A DNA stretch of 64,000 nucleotides from Protonemura montana (GCA_947568835.1 OX387602.1:30242133-30306132); one strand, 5' to 3'. Positions 1 through 19,429 are shown, numbered from the stretch's first letter. Numbers and translations: made by a program. Notes: generated by a model not told the origin, from the letters alone.

Positions 1-32
1 CATTCAACACAGTGTGAGTACACTGTGAGTAC

Positions 33-215
33 AAGGCTAAGCGGTGGCCGGTCCTTGGTGGTGTTGGACGGGAGCAGCCAACACAGTGTGTCAAAGGGGC
101 AAGGCTATACAGTGGCCGGTCCTTAGTGCTGTTAGACAGGAACAGCCGACACAGTGTGTCAATGGGAGAAGGCCTTTGTGCCGTTGGACAGGAGCTTATG
201 AGGGTAGCTCCAGCC
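33..215. repeat. imperfect ~68-bp tandem repeat
   Basis: Two diverged copies, starting near 33 and 101, share a block with GGTCCTT, GTTGGACGGGAGCAGCC or a close variant, and ACACAGTGTGTC. A third partial copy starts near 169. The array ends just upstream of the p53-family exon at 239. The open frame across it is interrupted and unlike any protein I know, so I read it as intronic repeat. Confidence 0.6.
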
Positions 216-238
216 TGATCCGAGGCTTGGTTCCGCAG

Positions 239-3200
239 ACTTTCCTCACGATGTTCGCCACATTGTACGCACTGACCACGCCAGCGCAGAGTACTGGACG
301 GACCCGACGTCTGAACGCCGCAGCGTGGTGGTACCCCTGGAGCAGCCGCAGGCCGGCACTTGCGGCACCACAGTGTTGTACTCGTTTGTTTGCAAGAACA
401 GCTGCCCGTCGGGCATGAACCGTCGAGCCACGCAGATAATTTTCACGCTTGAAGATATGTAGTAAGTTTTTGCTGCTAATGGCTTCAATAGTTCACATGC
501 CGTACAGATTTCCAGTCGGGGTTTCAGTGGAGCCCGGAATGTTTACATTGTTTGGTTGACGATGCACAACTCTTTGGGTTGATAGCTTCTCAGGTCAAAA
601 GGTACCTGGAGGCAATGTTCCCTCTCATTTTTTCAAAGGCTACGTGCTTGAAAGACATTGGCTGTGTAACTTTAAAAGGAGATTAACATTTTTGTGCCCC
701 ACATAACCATAACCGTGTTTAGACTGTCCCCGATTATTTTTGCTCAAAGGATGATATTTAAAGTGTTCATAATTTATAAATCGTCAAATATATGACAGGG
801 CATAAGGAAATAACAATCTTAATGGTCGTATGACTGTTGATGTTAACTTGTTTTTTTCAAATCCTGCTCTTGAATTTATCGCTGAAATTTATTTCATGAG
901 TTCGTAGCAATAGGAATGAGACGTAGGTAAGCGGCATAATTTTTGTGCGCTCTGTTATTATGAATGTGCACTAGAATATTTTTATAAAGAATTTAAGCAT
1001 TTTTTGTACGAAACAGAAATTATTTTGACGTTTAAAAATAGTTTGATATCTGATTTGATACATGAACTTTTTGGAATTATTTGTTATTCAATTTTGTTTT
1101 CAAAATGTTGACTGTACTTCAAATTCGACATCCACGTCGATTTGAGAAACCACTATTCGCAAACCCCTGGTATAAAAATTAATGTATCTCATTTATAGCA
1201 TTTGATAAGGTTAAAGGTATGTTCAAATCAAATTATCAAATATTGTAAAATGAGTTCCAACCATTTTGCTAGTGGGACCCAAATCTGTGGTTGTCAAGTT
1301 GACCTTGCCCTGGTGACGAAAATTGAGTACAATAGGGAAATCTCATTAAGATAATTATTTAATTATTATCATTGCGTTCAAATACGCGTTTAAAATAAAA
1401 TCTGACGTATTTTTTCTTTTTATAATCCAATCACAACTTTTCTATTGGGTCATTCCATGTGTAATCACTCACTTTTAATTAAATTTCACTTTGACCGACC
1501 CAGATTTTGATGAAAATTGGTATACTTGTTAAGTTTGTTGACTTAGGGGCTATTTTTTTTTTTTTTTTTTTTTGGTCCAACCGTTCGGATATTACAAGGG
1601 GGGGAAGTTGGGGTCATTTTGCCCCCCGGGCGTGTAGTGACCACCCTTTCTACGCAATATCTAGGGTTCTATGGGAGCTACAGAGCTGGGAAAAAAATCA
1701 TCTGAAAGGTAATTTCATACCCTACCTGAATATGGAAACAAAAATGACGATATGTTAATACGAATTTAATTGTGATTTTACACATCTGCATTTTCCAAAA
1801 TGACCATATCGCTGATGAGTCATTTTTGATTTGCCTGATTTTTTTTCTATATATACAGAACATACATATGATCATGTGTTCCAAAAATCAAGATGGGTGT
1901 TTTACCACTTTCCAAGAAAAAAAATTTTTTCTATAAAAAAGTGCCTTTTTGCCAGTAGAACAGCATTTTGATCACAATTATTGTGATCAGAGCACTGGCA
2001 TATATTTTATATTAAAGTTGATTTTTGTTTGCACAGTTGCATGTTCTTGAAATGTTATTCTCTACAATACAAATCGATTGTTTGCCATATTCCTGTAAAT
2101 CATGGATCAAGTTGAAACAGTTCATAGAAGTCAAAAGTTTGTTCATTTCTTGTCTGGACTTGCATCTACAAGAATCTTAAAATGGTATTCCCTAGAATAC
2201 AACTATAGATTGTTTGTCATGCTCCTGAATCATGGATCAAGTTGTAACAGGTTACAAGTAAAAAGTTTGGTAATTTCTTGTCTGGACTAAAGCAATCAGT
2301 CTCTGGCCTCATGTTGATGAGGATAGAAGCTAATTTGCTCTCAAGCACCTTTTATTTAGAGATTCATAATGTGCTCAATTGGACTGTTCTTTGAAGAAGA
2401 ATGTGGACCCATCGAAGATCTAGCGATTAAAAGCATTGAAAGTTTCAATAGTGACCAGCAGTTATCATTAGCTCTGCGTACTAAGTGTGATAATGTGAAG
2501 ACCGTGTGTCATTTACATGAAAAGAAATTCCTTCGTCTGTATAGCTGTCACCACAAGTTATGCTGCGATCCGTTTCAGGCTCACTGTGGAATAGTGAAAG
2601 TTAATGGGTTAAGAGAAATTAATGCAGCATCCAGGACGAAATACTTGGAGATTGCCGACCTCATCCCTGGAAAGAAATTATGCTCAACTTGCCGTAAGCT
2701 GCTCTCGCTCAGGCTGAAGGAACTAACAACCGTTTCTGTTCTAACGCCAACTAAATCCACTGAACTTGACCTACCTTTCGTGGACATACCCTGTGAAGCA
2801 GATGCCGTGAATCAGTCTTTAGCTGCATTTGGTGTGTCACCTATTAATACCACCAAACTAAAGGGTAAATCTATGTTTTATTCGAAAAGAAAGTTCAGCG
2901 AAATAACACAAGGTGTAAAGAAGAGATTGGAACTAGTATCTCCCAGTAATGAAGAAATCAGCAAAGAAGATTTGACATCTTCAGAGGAGTGCAAGGACAG
3001 CATCCGTGATGGGTCAGAGATAATAGCACAACTGAAAGAAAAGTTTAAGACGAGTACCAGAAGCGAGAAAATAACAATTTTATCTGTGCTTCCAAAAAGT
3101 TGGAGCATTAAGAGAATAATGCAAGAGTTCAATGCATCTAACCATTTGGTACGTAAAACCAAACAACTAGTAAAGGCCCAAGGGATACTGCCATCTGCAA

Positions 3201-6200
3201 ATCAAAAAGCAGGAAAAACTCTTTCCCCTGATTGCATTCAACTGATTGAAGAGTTTTATGAAAATGATGATGTAAGCCGTGTCATGCCGGGTAAAAAAGA
3301 TTTTGTCTCGGTTAAAGTGGGTGACAATCGAGTTCACCGCCAGAAGAGACTAGTGTTAAGCAACTTAAGTGAAGTGTATCGCAGCTTCAAAGATAAATAT
3401 CCTGACATCAAGGTTGGATTCTCGAAGTTTGCAGAGCTCAGACCCAAACATTGTGTTCTGGCAGGAGCAGCTGGGACACATTCTGTCTGTGTCTGTACGA
3501 TACACCAAAACGTTAAGTTGATGGCTTTGGGAGCAAAGCTGCCTTTGCTTTCAGACGGTACCATCAAATCATACCAACACTGCCTTGCCAGCCTCATGTG
3601 CAACCCCCCGCTTCTCAACTGCTTTGTAGGAAAGTGTGGCAATTGTCCGGGAACCGATGAACTTCGTGAATGGCTAGAAATCTCATTCAGTGAAAATTTC
3701 ATAGACTCTGTGACTTATAAACAGTGGCTGTCAACAGACAGATGTACCCTAGAGACAATTACGAAACCTACAGATGAGTTTGTTGACTGTTTTATTGAAA
3801 AATGCATTTTATTAAGAAATCATGATTTTATTGCACGGCAGCAAGCGGCATTCATGCAGGAGAAGAAAGCCAACCTTAAACCAGGGGAAGTTTTAGTAGT
3901 GGGCGACTTCGCTGAGAATTATTCTTTTGTGCTCCAGGATGCTGCACAAGGTTACCATTGGAATAACAGCCAATGCACCCTTCACCCATTTGTGTGTTAC
4001 TTTAAGCCTGAAGATCGAGACATACAACATTTAAGTTACGTTGTCATTTCTGACTCGCTAACTCATGACACCGTTACTGTGCACACTTTCCAAAAGCACC
4101 TGATAAGACACCTGAAACAAAACATTTCGGATGTATCCCATTTAATTTACTTTTCTGATGGAGCGGCAGCCCAATATAAGAATAAGAAGAATTTTTCCAA
4201 CTTGTGCCATCATGAAGTTGACTTCGAACTAACTGCTGAGTGGCATTTTTTTGCCACATCCCACGGTAAAGGACCATGCGATGGAGTTGGTGGGACTGTA
4301 AAACGAAATGCAGCACGGGCAAGTTTACAGAAACCATATGCCGACCAAATAATGACGCCGATAGACTTTTACCGGTGGGCAACAGAAAATGTGTGGACTG
4401 TAAATTTTGTGTTTGTAGCCAATGAAGAGATTACAGCAAATGGCATCAAACTTAAAGAACGATTCAAAGAATTAAAAACTATCGTAGGCACAAGAAGCTT
4501 TCATGCGTTCTACCCAAAATCGCTAACTTCCTTACATGTGAAACACTTTTCTCTTTCTGAAGAAATCAACATTGTGAAGATTGTTGAGAAAAATGAAGAA
4601 GGAGAAGAAGAAGAAGAAGAAGAAGAGGAGGAAGCAACAGCAGCAGAAATACCCGAGTTTGAGTTCAAAGACGTGGGCAGTTTCATCACTGTAGCATACA
4701 ACGAAGACTGGTGGCTAGCGTGTGTTCTTGAAAAATCATCACAGTCTCTTGAACTTCAAGTCAACTTTCTACACCCTCATGGACCAGCTCCATCATATTT
4801 TTATCCCAGTGTACAAGACAAACTAATTGTAGCTTTTGCTGATGTTTTAACACTGGCCGACCCCAACACGGCAACTGGTCGAACATACTTTTTGTCGGCT
4901 ACAGACACCAACAGGGCAACAGCAGGGCTTATAAAATATGTACCTCAATAAGGTAAACTACATCTCTCTTAAGATATGCAAATTTGTACTTCATAGTAGC
5001 TATGATTGTAAGTAATGATCATTTTCTTGAATGTTGTCTTAAATTCAGTTCATATTAATTTATATTATGAATGAATTTGCAGAAAACATTTTTTTTTCTT
5101 GGAAAGTAGTAGAACACCCATCTTGATTTTTGGAACACATGATCATATGTATGTTCTGTACATATAGAAAAAAAATCAGGCAAATCAAAAATGACTCATC
5201 AGCGATATGGTCATTTTGGAAAATGCAGATGTGTAAAATCACAATTAAATTCGTATTAACATATCGTCATTTTTGTTTCCATATTCAGGTAGGGTATGAA
5301 ATTACCTTTCAGATGATTTTTTTCCCAGCTCTGTAGCTCCCATAGAACCCTAGATATTGCGTAGAAAGGGTGGTCACTACACGCGCGGGGGGCAAAATGA
5401 CCCCAACTTCCCCCCCTTGTAATATCCGAACGGTTGGACCAAAAAAAAAAAAATTAAAAAATAGCCCCTAAGTCAACAAACTTAACAAGTATACCAATTT
5501 TCATCAAAATCTGGGTCGGTCAAAGTTTGAGGTGAGTGATTACACATGGAATGACCCTATTTCTATTTGTTTTAAGAATGGCTAAAATATAAATTCTCGT
5601 GGCGGGATGAAAACGGGCTGTGACGTCAGAAATAGTGTTCTGACGTCATTTTGGGTCTCCTTTGCGTTCGCTTCTGTTTCTTGGCGATTTTTGACGTCAT
5701 ACTGACGTCAGATTTCACTTCATGTCATAAAAAATGTGGACCCTCGTTTTTGTACGAGATTGAAACGCAAACATTCTAAACAGGTATATTTTATTCAAAA
5801 TTGGATTTAGAAGAAAATAAAAAAATACGTGTTCATTGTTTTCTCACAAAAAAAAATAACAAAACAGTTTCAAATTTAAAGAGATTTCCCTATTTGGTTA
5901 AATTGAGTACAAAAATTGAGTACAAGTTGAGCCTTGCATTCAACCTTTGCTAGCAAACCAACCGTGCCTTGTAAACTAACCTTTGCGTGCGTTTCAGTGG
6001 ACAAGTGTATGGACGCGAAGCCATGCACATCCGCATCTGTTCGTGTCCAAAACGCGACAAAGATAAAGAAGAAGGAGACATTTTGAAGACCTCGGTCTCC
6101 AAAGAAAAGAAGAAGTCGACAAAGCGGCCGAAACCCTTCAGTGACGCCGACGCTAAGCGACAGCGAGTCGGCGAAACAGATCCGCTGGTGAGTCGTTCTT

Positions 6201-7167
6201 GTCAGTGAATATGTGACAGGTTGTCATTTCCCAGGGTTTCCATGCACCATCTCTTACCAGGTTTAGTTTCATTATTATTATTTGTGGTGTTTAACGACGC
6301 ACTGTTTTGACAACTGGCCATGCGGCACTGGTCTAATGGCGTCGGTGAATGAGTGGATGATTATGAGGGTGATGATGGACCTAACCTAGCCTAGAAGGGA
6401 GGAGGGGAAACCCGGTGCCGGCACGTAGCCTACTCCTGTCGAAGACCAAGGGGACCACCGGCTTCACGTCCCTTCCGAAGGACGGTACAACGCGAACAAC
6501 AGGATTCCTCCACAAATCCATGCTGTCGAGAGGTTGATCAGCAAGGCGAGTAAAGTTGCTGTACTAACTTTCATCCCTCCAACCTTTCTCCCGAACAGAA
6601 CTGGTCATGTGTATAATGGTCACCCATTCAATACCTGTCTCAGCGCAGTGTTGCTTGACTTCGGTGATCTAATGAGAACCGGTGTTTCCAACACGCCAAA
6701 CCGTTCGGTAGGTTTAGTTTGAAAAGAATATAACTGGTAAAAATGGCTAAAACCACAGCCTCCTAGCAATATAAAAAAAATGACTTAAATGTTAATGCTG
6801 TGGTGAGATAGGCTTTTTTTAAGGGTGGATCTAATGCTGAAAGCACCATCGGATCCTATTATACAGTGCTAAAGCATTGGTCAGACTTAAAAGATTTTTA
6901 TTTTGTGACATAGGAAAGAGAGAAGTATCCAGTAGGTATATCCAGCCACTTGGCATCCTGTTTGCTTAGAAACATATGTATGTGCATTGCGGAAACTAGT
7001 TACGTTGGTCCAATCTGTCTGTCTAGATCTCGGAGCCAGACTCCGAAATTGCGTCGGCGATGGCCATCGCCGCATGCGTCTTGCTCAAGTCCCGGGCGAA
7101 AAAAGAAAACCGTGCCCTCACGGCTGATGAGGCACGGAAGTTTGAGAGCTACTCTGAACAAGTGTAA
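239..7167 (+). CDS. p53: p53/p63/p73-family transcription factor, 3' part (upstream exons outside window)
   Basis: This is the C-terminal part of a p53-family DNA-binding transcription factor, a nuclear regulator of damage response and apoptosis. Exons are 239-458, 5998-6187 and probably 7027-7167, and their phases agree (2, 0, stop). Exon 1 carries VRTDHASAEYW, ERRSVVVP and NSCPSGMNRR. These include the two zinc cysteines of the C-x3-C pair (human C238/C242) and the N-R-R of human N247-R249. The second exon has GQVYGREAMHIRICSCPKRD, equivalent to human R273, C275, C277, R280 and D281, then a basic hinge with KRPKPFSDADAKRQR, a likely nuclear localisation signal. The last exon follows a good pyrimidine-rich acceptor and encodes 46 residues ending ESYSEQV. 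I do not recognise a canonical tetramerisation domain in it, so this exon is the weakest part. Intron 1 holds a DNA transposon and intron 2 a SINE. N-terminal exons lie before position 1. Confidence 0.88.
1448..1932 (+). repeat. left subterminal inverted arm of the DNA transposon
   Basis: This arm is the inverted counterpart of 5085-5558. Shared landmarks are CATTCCATGTGTAATCACTC, the GACTTAGGGGCTATTTTTT stretch, the GGTCCAACCGTTCGGATATT block, and a segment with CAGAACATACATATGATCAT. The arms differ mainly in homopolymer lengths. Short ORFs predicted in both arms are mirror images of each other and not genes. Confidence 0.85.
2369..4951 (+). CDS. DDE-like transposase of the p53-intron transposon (860 aa)
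   Basis: This is a single-exon 860-codon ORF centred between the inverted arms of the element, so it is most likely its transposase. The N-terminal ~110 residues are rich in Cys and His (CHLHEKKF, CHHKLCC, CSTCRKLL) and could bind zinc and DNA. The middle has CVCTIHQNVKLM. A likely catalytic core follows: VVGDFAENY (Asp ~513), YFSDGAAAQYKNKK (Asp ~597) and SHGKGPCDGVGGTVKR (Asp ~638). An acidic run of Glu lies around residues 745-757. I recall similar proteins annotated as uncharacterised in arthropod genomes, but I cannot name the superfamily. There is no frameshift or internal stop, so the element may still encode a full protein. The catalytic assignment is an inference from motif spacing. 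Confidence 0.8.
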   Translation: MCSIGLFFEEECGPIEDLAIKSIESFNSDQQLSLALRTKCDNVKTVCHLHEKKFLRLYSCHHKLCCDPFQAHCGIVKVNGLREINAASRTKYLEIADLIPGKKLCSTCRKLLSLRLKELTTVSVLTPTKSTELDLPFVDIPCEADAVNQSLAAFGVSPINTTKLKGKSMFYSKRKFSEITQGVKKRLELVSPSNEEISKEDLTSSEECKDSIRDGSEIIAQLKEKFKTSTRSEKITILSVLPKSWSIKRIMQEFNASNHLVRKTKQLVKAQGILPSANQKAGKTLSPDCIQLIEEFYENDDVSRVMPGKKDFVSVKVGDNRVHRQKRLVLSNLSEVYRSFKDKYPDIKVGFSKFAELRPKHCVLAGAAGTHSVCVCTIHQNVKLMALGAKLPLLSDGTIKSYQHCLASLMCNPPLLNCFVGKCGNCPGTDELREWLEISFSENFIDSVTYKQWLSTDRCTLETITKPTDEFVDCFIEKCILLRNHDFIARQQAAFMQEKKANLKPGEVLVVGDFAENYSFVLQDAAQGYHWNNSQCTLHPFVCYFKPEDRDIQHLSYVVISDSLTHDTVTVHTFQKHLIRHLKQNISDVSHLIYFSDGAAAQYKNKKNFSNLCHHEVDFELTAEWHFFATSHGKGPCDGVGGTVKRNAARASLQKPYADQIMTPIDFYRWATENVWTVNFVFVANEEITANGIKLKERFKELKTIVGTRSFHAFYPKSLTSLHVKHFSLSEEINIVKIVEKNEEGEEEEEEEEEEATAAEIPEFEFKDVGSFITVAYNEDWWLACVLEKSSQSLELQVNFLHPHGPAPSYFYPSVQDKLIVAFADVLTLADPNTATGRTYFLSATDTNRATAGLIKYVPQ
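5085..5558 (-). repeat. right subterminal inverted arm of the DNA transposon
   Basis: This arm is the reverse complement of the left arm at about 1448-1932, with the same landmark blocks in opposite order. The transposase stop codon at 4949-4951 lies about 130 bp upstream of it. Confidence 0.85.
5621..5710. promoter_or_regulatory. four perfect CRE palindromes (TGACGTCA) in 90 bp
   Basis: TGACGTCA occurs at 5621, 5641, 5692 and 5703, in the right end of the transposon just inside the terminal repeat. The octamer is the consensus site for CREB/ATF bZIP factors. The related MITE keeps one copy at 9507-9514. The cluster is seen directly. Whether it works as an enhancer or as a transposase binding site is inference. 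Confidence 0.6.
6270..6709 (-). mobile_element. full-length 5S-rRNA-derived SINE with 11-bp target-site duplication
   Basis: Read on the - strand, the element starts ACCGAACGGTTTGGCGTGTT and continues with ACACCGGTTCTC, then GATCACCGAAGTCAAGC and the GGGTGACC region. These resemble the A-box, intermediate element and C-box of 5S rRNA. The body has the family's GGAAGGGACGTGAAGCCGGT block and ends at an ATT-repeat tail. The 11-bp direct repeat AGGTTTAGTTT flanks it at 6259-6269 and 6710-6720. It lies in the intron between the second and third p53 exons and is antisense to the gene. Other copies lie throughout the window. Confidence 0.9.
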
Positions 7168-7871
7168 TCGTTTCACTTTTGAGACATTTTTTTTTAATTC
7201 TAATAATTTTTATCCTACTTAGTTAGACTAGCTACTGTATTATCACTTTACCTATAAAACTTTATATTTTAGTTCAGGTTGCCAAGGCACCATTTCCTTT
7301 CATATGACTACTTAAATGGGGGCACATTTCCAGCCTTATGTTTCGAAACTCGATTGGAGACCAAGTATTTCTCCGGTGGCTTTTGGAAGCTCAAACTAAT
7401 TGTGCCTTGCGCCGTGATATAAGTATGTTATCGTTTAGCCATCAGGTGACGGCTACGTGCTATTGTTTGCTTTTACTTCTCGTTGTTGCCATTTGCTGCG
7501 ACTGATAGGAAATCAAGCAAAATTAACGCAGCATGATAACTGCTTGTTATGTCGTCGGTATGTCACGCTATTCGATACCTACCTCGTTGATTACAAATTA
7601 GATTAGATGTGGGACCCTCTAGCGGACCGTAATGTCGCGGTTTTTTACCGATTTTAGAAATGGTTAAGTGTCCAGCAATATCCTAGAGCGGTTTTCCACA
7701 AAATTATTTACCTAATGCCTAATATTATGTTAAAACACAGTAAGTGTTTACTCTTTTTTTCTTACTTTTATACAAGTTGTCTTGATAAGTCGAGATTATA
7801 TGCATGTGCTAGAGATTTAGTACAAGAAACTGAATAATAATGCACATTTTGTTTTGTGTACTTGAGTTTTG
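7168..7871. other. intergenic spacer between convergent p53 and ERCC2 genes
   Basis: This AT-rich stretch lies between the p53-family stop codon and the ERCC2 polyadenylation signal. It should hold the p53 3' UTR. I see no strong AATAAA on the + strand close to the stop, and no other gene. Confidence 0.5.
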
Positions 7872-7877
7872 TTTATT
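7872..7877 (-). terminator. ERCC2 polyadenylation signal AATAAA
   Basis: TTTATT on the + strand reads AATAAA on the - strand, about 240 bp past the ERCC2 stop codon, with no strong alternative in between. The 3' UTR would then be about 250 nt. Confidence 0.5.
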
Positions 7878-8113
7878 ATAAAAAAAAGACAGCGGTTTAT
7901 TGGCCGGAGGCCCGGACTTGTGTTCCACGGCCTCCTGGTTTGGGTTTTGTAACGCAGGGTTGCTTAAAATGCCGCTGTAGCGACCACACATTTCACAGAG
8001 TTTTGCACAAACGTGGCCAAGATCGTGTGGGCAGAGTGAACTCTAGGCACAAAGTGTCTCTGACTCATGATGCCATCCTGAGAGATATACTGCCCGGACC
8101 AGGCATCAGACGA

Positions 8114-17215
<9,102 letters not shown>

Positions 17216-17625
17216 TGCAATGTAGAAATTGTTTAGTAAGACTAAGAAGGACAATTACAGTGTGATAAAAATGAACACCACACAATTTAGCGCATAGTTT
17301 GCTTAATTAGACACAAATTACTAAGCGGCTTTAAAATCTGACAGTTAGCGTGAATTGCACGCAGCATGCTTTCATTGATTTCACGTCACTGCCAACAGGT
17401 GGCGACGACAATAAAAATAACACAAACACACACATTCGAAATCCATATGAATAAACACAACATATTTTCACCTATTTTAAACGAAAAAAAAATATACGTG
17501 AATAGAAAATTATACATTAATTTAAGAGTGTTTTAGACAAACGCTATGTATAAGATGGGAAACACAAATATAACTCTATTGTTTTTATTATCTTGGTAAA
17601 ATCTGAGAGTTATCGACCAAATGGT
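17216..17625. other. ERCC2 upstream region
   Basis: This AT-rich stretch starts at the ERCC2 initiator exon and should hold its 5' UTR and promoter. I see no divergent gene and no clear core-promoter motif. It ends at a 5S-SINE fragment. Confidence 0.45.
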
Positions 17626-17627
17626 TG

Positions 17628-17912
17628 GAAAGTATTGGTGACCATCATACACATGACCAGTTCTGTTCGGGAGAGCGGTTGGAGGGATGAAAGTTCTTGA
17701 TGAAGTTCTTCAAGTTCATGGAACTTTCTTCTCTCACCTTGCTTGTCAATCTCTGGACAGCATGGATTTGTGGATGAATCCTGTTGTTCGAGTTGTACCG
17801 TCCTTCGGAAGGGACGTTAAGCCGGTAGTCCCCTTGGTGCTCTTCGATAGGACTAGGCTGTGTGCCGAAACCAAGTTTCCCCTCCTCCCTTCTAGGCTAG
17901 GTTAGGTTCAAC
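17628..17912 (+). mobile_element. 5'-truncated 5S-SINE
   Basis: It begins within the C-box region (TATTGGTGACCATCATACAC) and continues through GACCAGTTCTGTTCGGGAGA, GTACCGTCCTTCGGAAGGGA and GGCTAGGTTAGGTTCA. The 5S-like A-box and the terminal tail are missing. Confidence 0.85.
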
Positions 17913-17929
17913 ATTATTTTATTTATTTT

Positions 17930-18150
17930 TGTATTTATTTATTTCCACAACTTTGACGTGCATTTCATTCAGTATAAAATGCCATCGGTTGTTGCTAGGT
18001 TATTTGTATATTGTTTAGTTTAGCCCTCATTTCTCTGGAGCTATTCGCTAGTGGTATAACCGCACTTCCCGGCATATCATTCCACAATCGTATCTCCTCT
18101 GCGGCTAAGCAGTACTTCCCGATGTTGGTTCTTGGTTGCAGCTGTTTAAT
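17930..18150 (-). mobile_element. LINE reverse-transcriptase C-terminal remnant
   Basis: The - strand reads NIGKYCLAAEEIRLWNDMP and then PLANSSREMRAKL, the usual C-terminal shape of insect non-LTR retrotransposon ORF2. The upstream part of the element is missing. It is separated by an AAT microsatellite from another LINE fragment. Confidence 0.6.
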
Positions 18151-18156
18151 CTTGTG

Positions 18157-18226
<70 letters not shown>

Positions 18227-18248
18227 TAATAATAATAATAATAATAAT
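18157..18248. repeat. (AAT)n microsatellite, ~92 bp
   Basis: This is an almost pure run of AAT with one AAC interruption. It sits at the 3' side of the - strand LINE fragment and may be that element's tail expanded by slippage. Confidence 0.9.
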
Positions 18249-18250
18249 GG

Positions 18251-19425
18251 TTTTATTAGCAACTTAGGATTATACACAATAAATTGCACTGTCCGGTGGT
18301 TACTATACAGTACTACAATTTTACTATTTTGGCAAGTTCATTGAATGACAGGCTATTCCATAGCCTAGTTCCTCTGCCAAGGAGTGAGCCAATTGTGATC
18401 TTGTCGGAATAAGTATGATGGCGGTTGAAGGAGCAGGTTGACGTCCTCCCATCCAGGTTCATTGATGTATGCTCGGAATATGGTCGATCTATTTCGCCGT
18501 TCTCCCAGATTCTCCCAGTTCATGTCACGAACTAGCTGTGTTGGTCCGGGGATTCTACTGAAGCTGTTGCATACATATCGAGCTGATCTCCGTTGTACCA
18601 TACCTAAGCGGTGGATGCTTGCAGCTGTGTGGGGGCTCCAGACAGGGGCGCCGACTTTTGAAAAGTCCGAGGGGTACCCATACAAAAATTGCAAACCCCT
18701 TAGGGGGGGGGGGGGGGGGGGGGGAGGGGGGGGGGGTAAAAACACTCAATGTAGGTATATTTAAAAAATTTTGCAAGTAACGTTTTTTTTGTTTTGACTT
18801 GATTTTTAAAATATATAATGGCGGCGAATAGTTCTGCACAATCGCAAATTCAATCAAGCTTGCAGATCAACACTGTGACAAAGATTGTGTTAAAAATATG
18901 ACAAAAAAAATCCAAAAAAGAAATCCGAGGGGTGCTGTGCACCCCTTGGATTATTTTGAGGGGTGCTCTGGCACCCGGGCACCCACAGAGTCGGCGCCCC
19001 TGGCTCCAGACACTTGTGCAGTACTCTAGAGGGTCGTATTAGAGTAAGATATGCTATTTCTTTTGCTCTCTTTGTTGCACCTTTCAAGTTTCTCATCACA
19101 AAGTGCATTGTTTTACAGGATTTCTTTACTGTGGCATCTACATGCGTATTCCATAGGAGATTGTCTGATAATAGAATTCCCAAGTACTTTGTGTTGTTTA
19201 CTGGTTTGATGTCCCATGGCGTTAAATGTGTAATTGTACTCAACTCTTCTTCTTCTTGTACAGAATGATATTGTATTAGTCTTGTCCATGTTTATCCTCA
19301 TTTTGTTGGTGGAGAGACCCATATGTACAAGGAAGATAGGTCATGCTGTAGTTGAACGCAGTCTTCATCACGGCTGACCGTTCTGTAAATAATACAGTCG
19401 TCCGCAAATAGGCGCACCTTCGAGT
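18251..19425 (-). mobile_element. LINE (non-LTR retrotransposon) reverse-transcriptase fragment split by a hAT MITE
   Basis: On the - strand an RLFADDCIIYRTVSRDEDC stretch gives the reverse-transcriptase FADD catalytic box near 19400. It is followed by TKYLGILLSDNLLWNTHV and KKSCKTMHFVMRNLKGATKR. After the inserted MITE (18643-19002) the same protein continues with HTAASIHRLGMVQRRSARYV and FRAYINEPGWEDVNLLLQPP. The whole is a jockey/CR1-like C-terminal fragment. At least one frameshift near 19200-19300 and the 5' truncation make it inactive. Confidence 0.85.
18643..19002. mobile_element. 360-bp hAT-type MITE with 8-bp target-site duplication
   Basis: The ends are CAGGGGCGCCGAC and GTCGGCGCCCCTG, a perfect 13-bp terminal inverted repeat. 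The 8-bp direct repeat GCTCCAGA flanks it at 18635-18642 and 19003-19010. Both features are typical of the hAT superfamily. Inside is a G-rich tract of about 34 bp near 18703. Removing one duplication and the element rejoins the interrupted LINE reading frame, which supports the boundaries. Confidence 0.92.
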
Positions 19426-19429
19426 GGTT

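Larger units (their letters stand above)
1333..5892 (+). mobile_element. 4.56-kb DNA transposon with long subterminal inverted repeats, apparently intact
   Basis: The element starts TAGGGAAATCTC at 1333 and ends GAGATTTCCCTA at 5892, a perfect 12-bp terminal inverted repeat. The outer TA may be a 2-bp target-site duplication or part of the repeat. Inside lie long inverted arms (about 1448-1932 and 5085-5558) that flank a single uninterrupted ORF at 2369-4951. It sits in the intron dividing the p53 DNA-binding domain, in the same orientation as the gene. A short relative with the same ends lies at 9325-9687. I cannot assign the superfamily with confidence. Confidence 0.85.

Noticed and set aside
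1507..1884. Mirror-image short ORFs in the two arms at 1.5-1.9 and 5.1-5.3 kb
   Set aside because: They are identical because the arms are inverted repeats of a transposon, not because of conserved coding.
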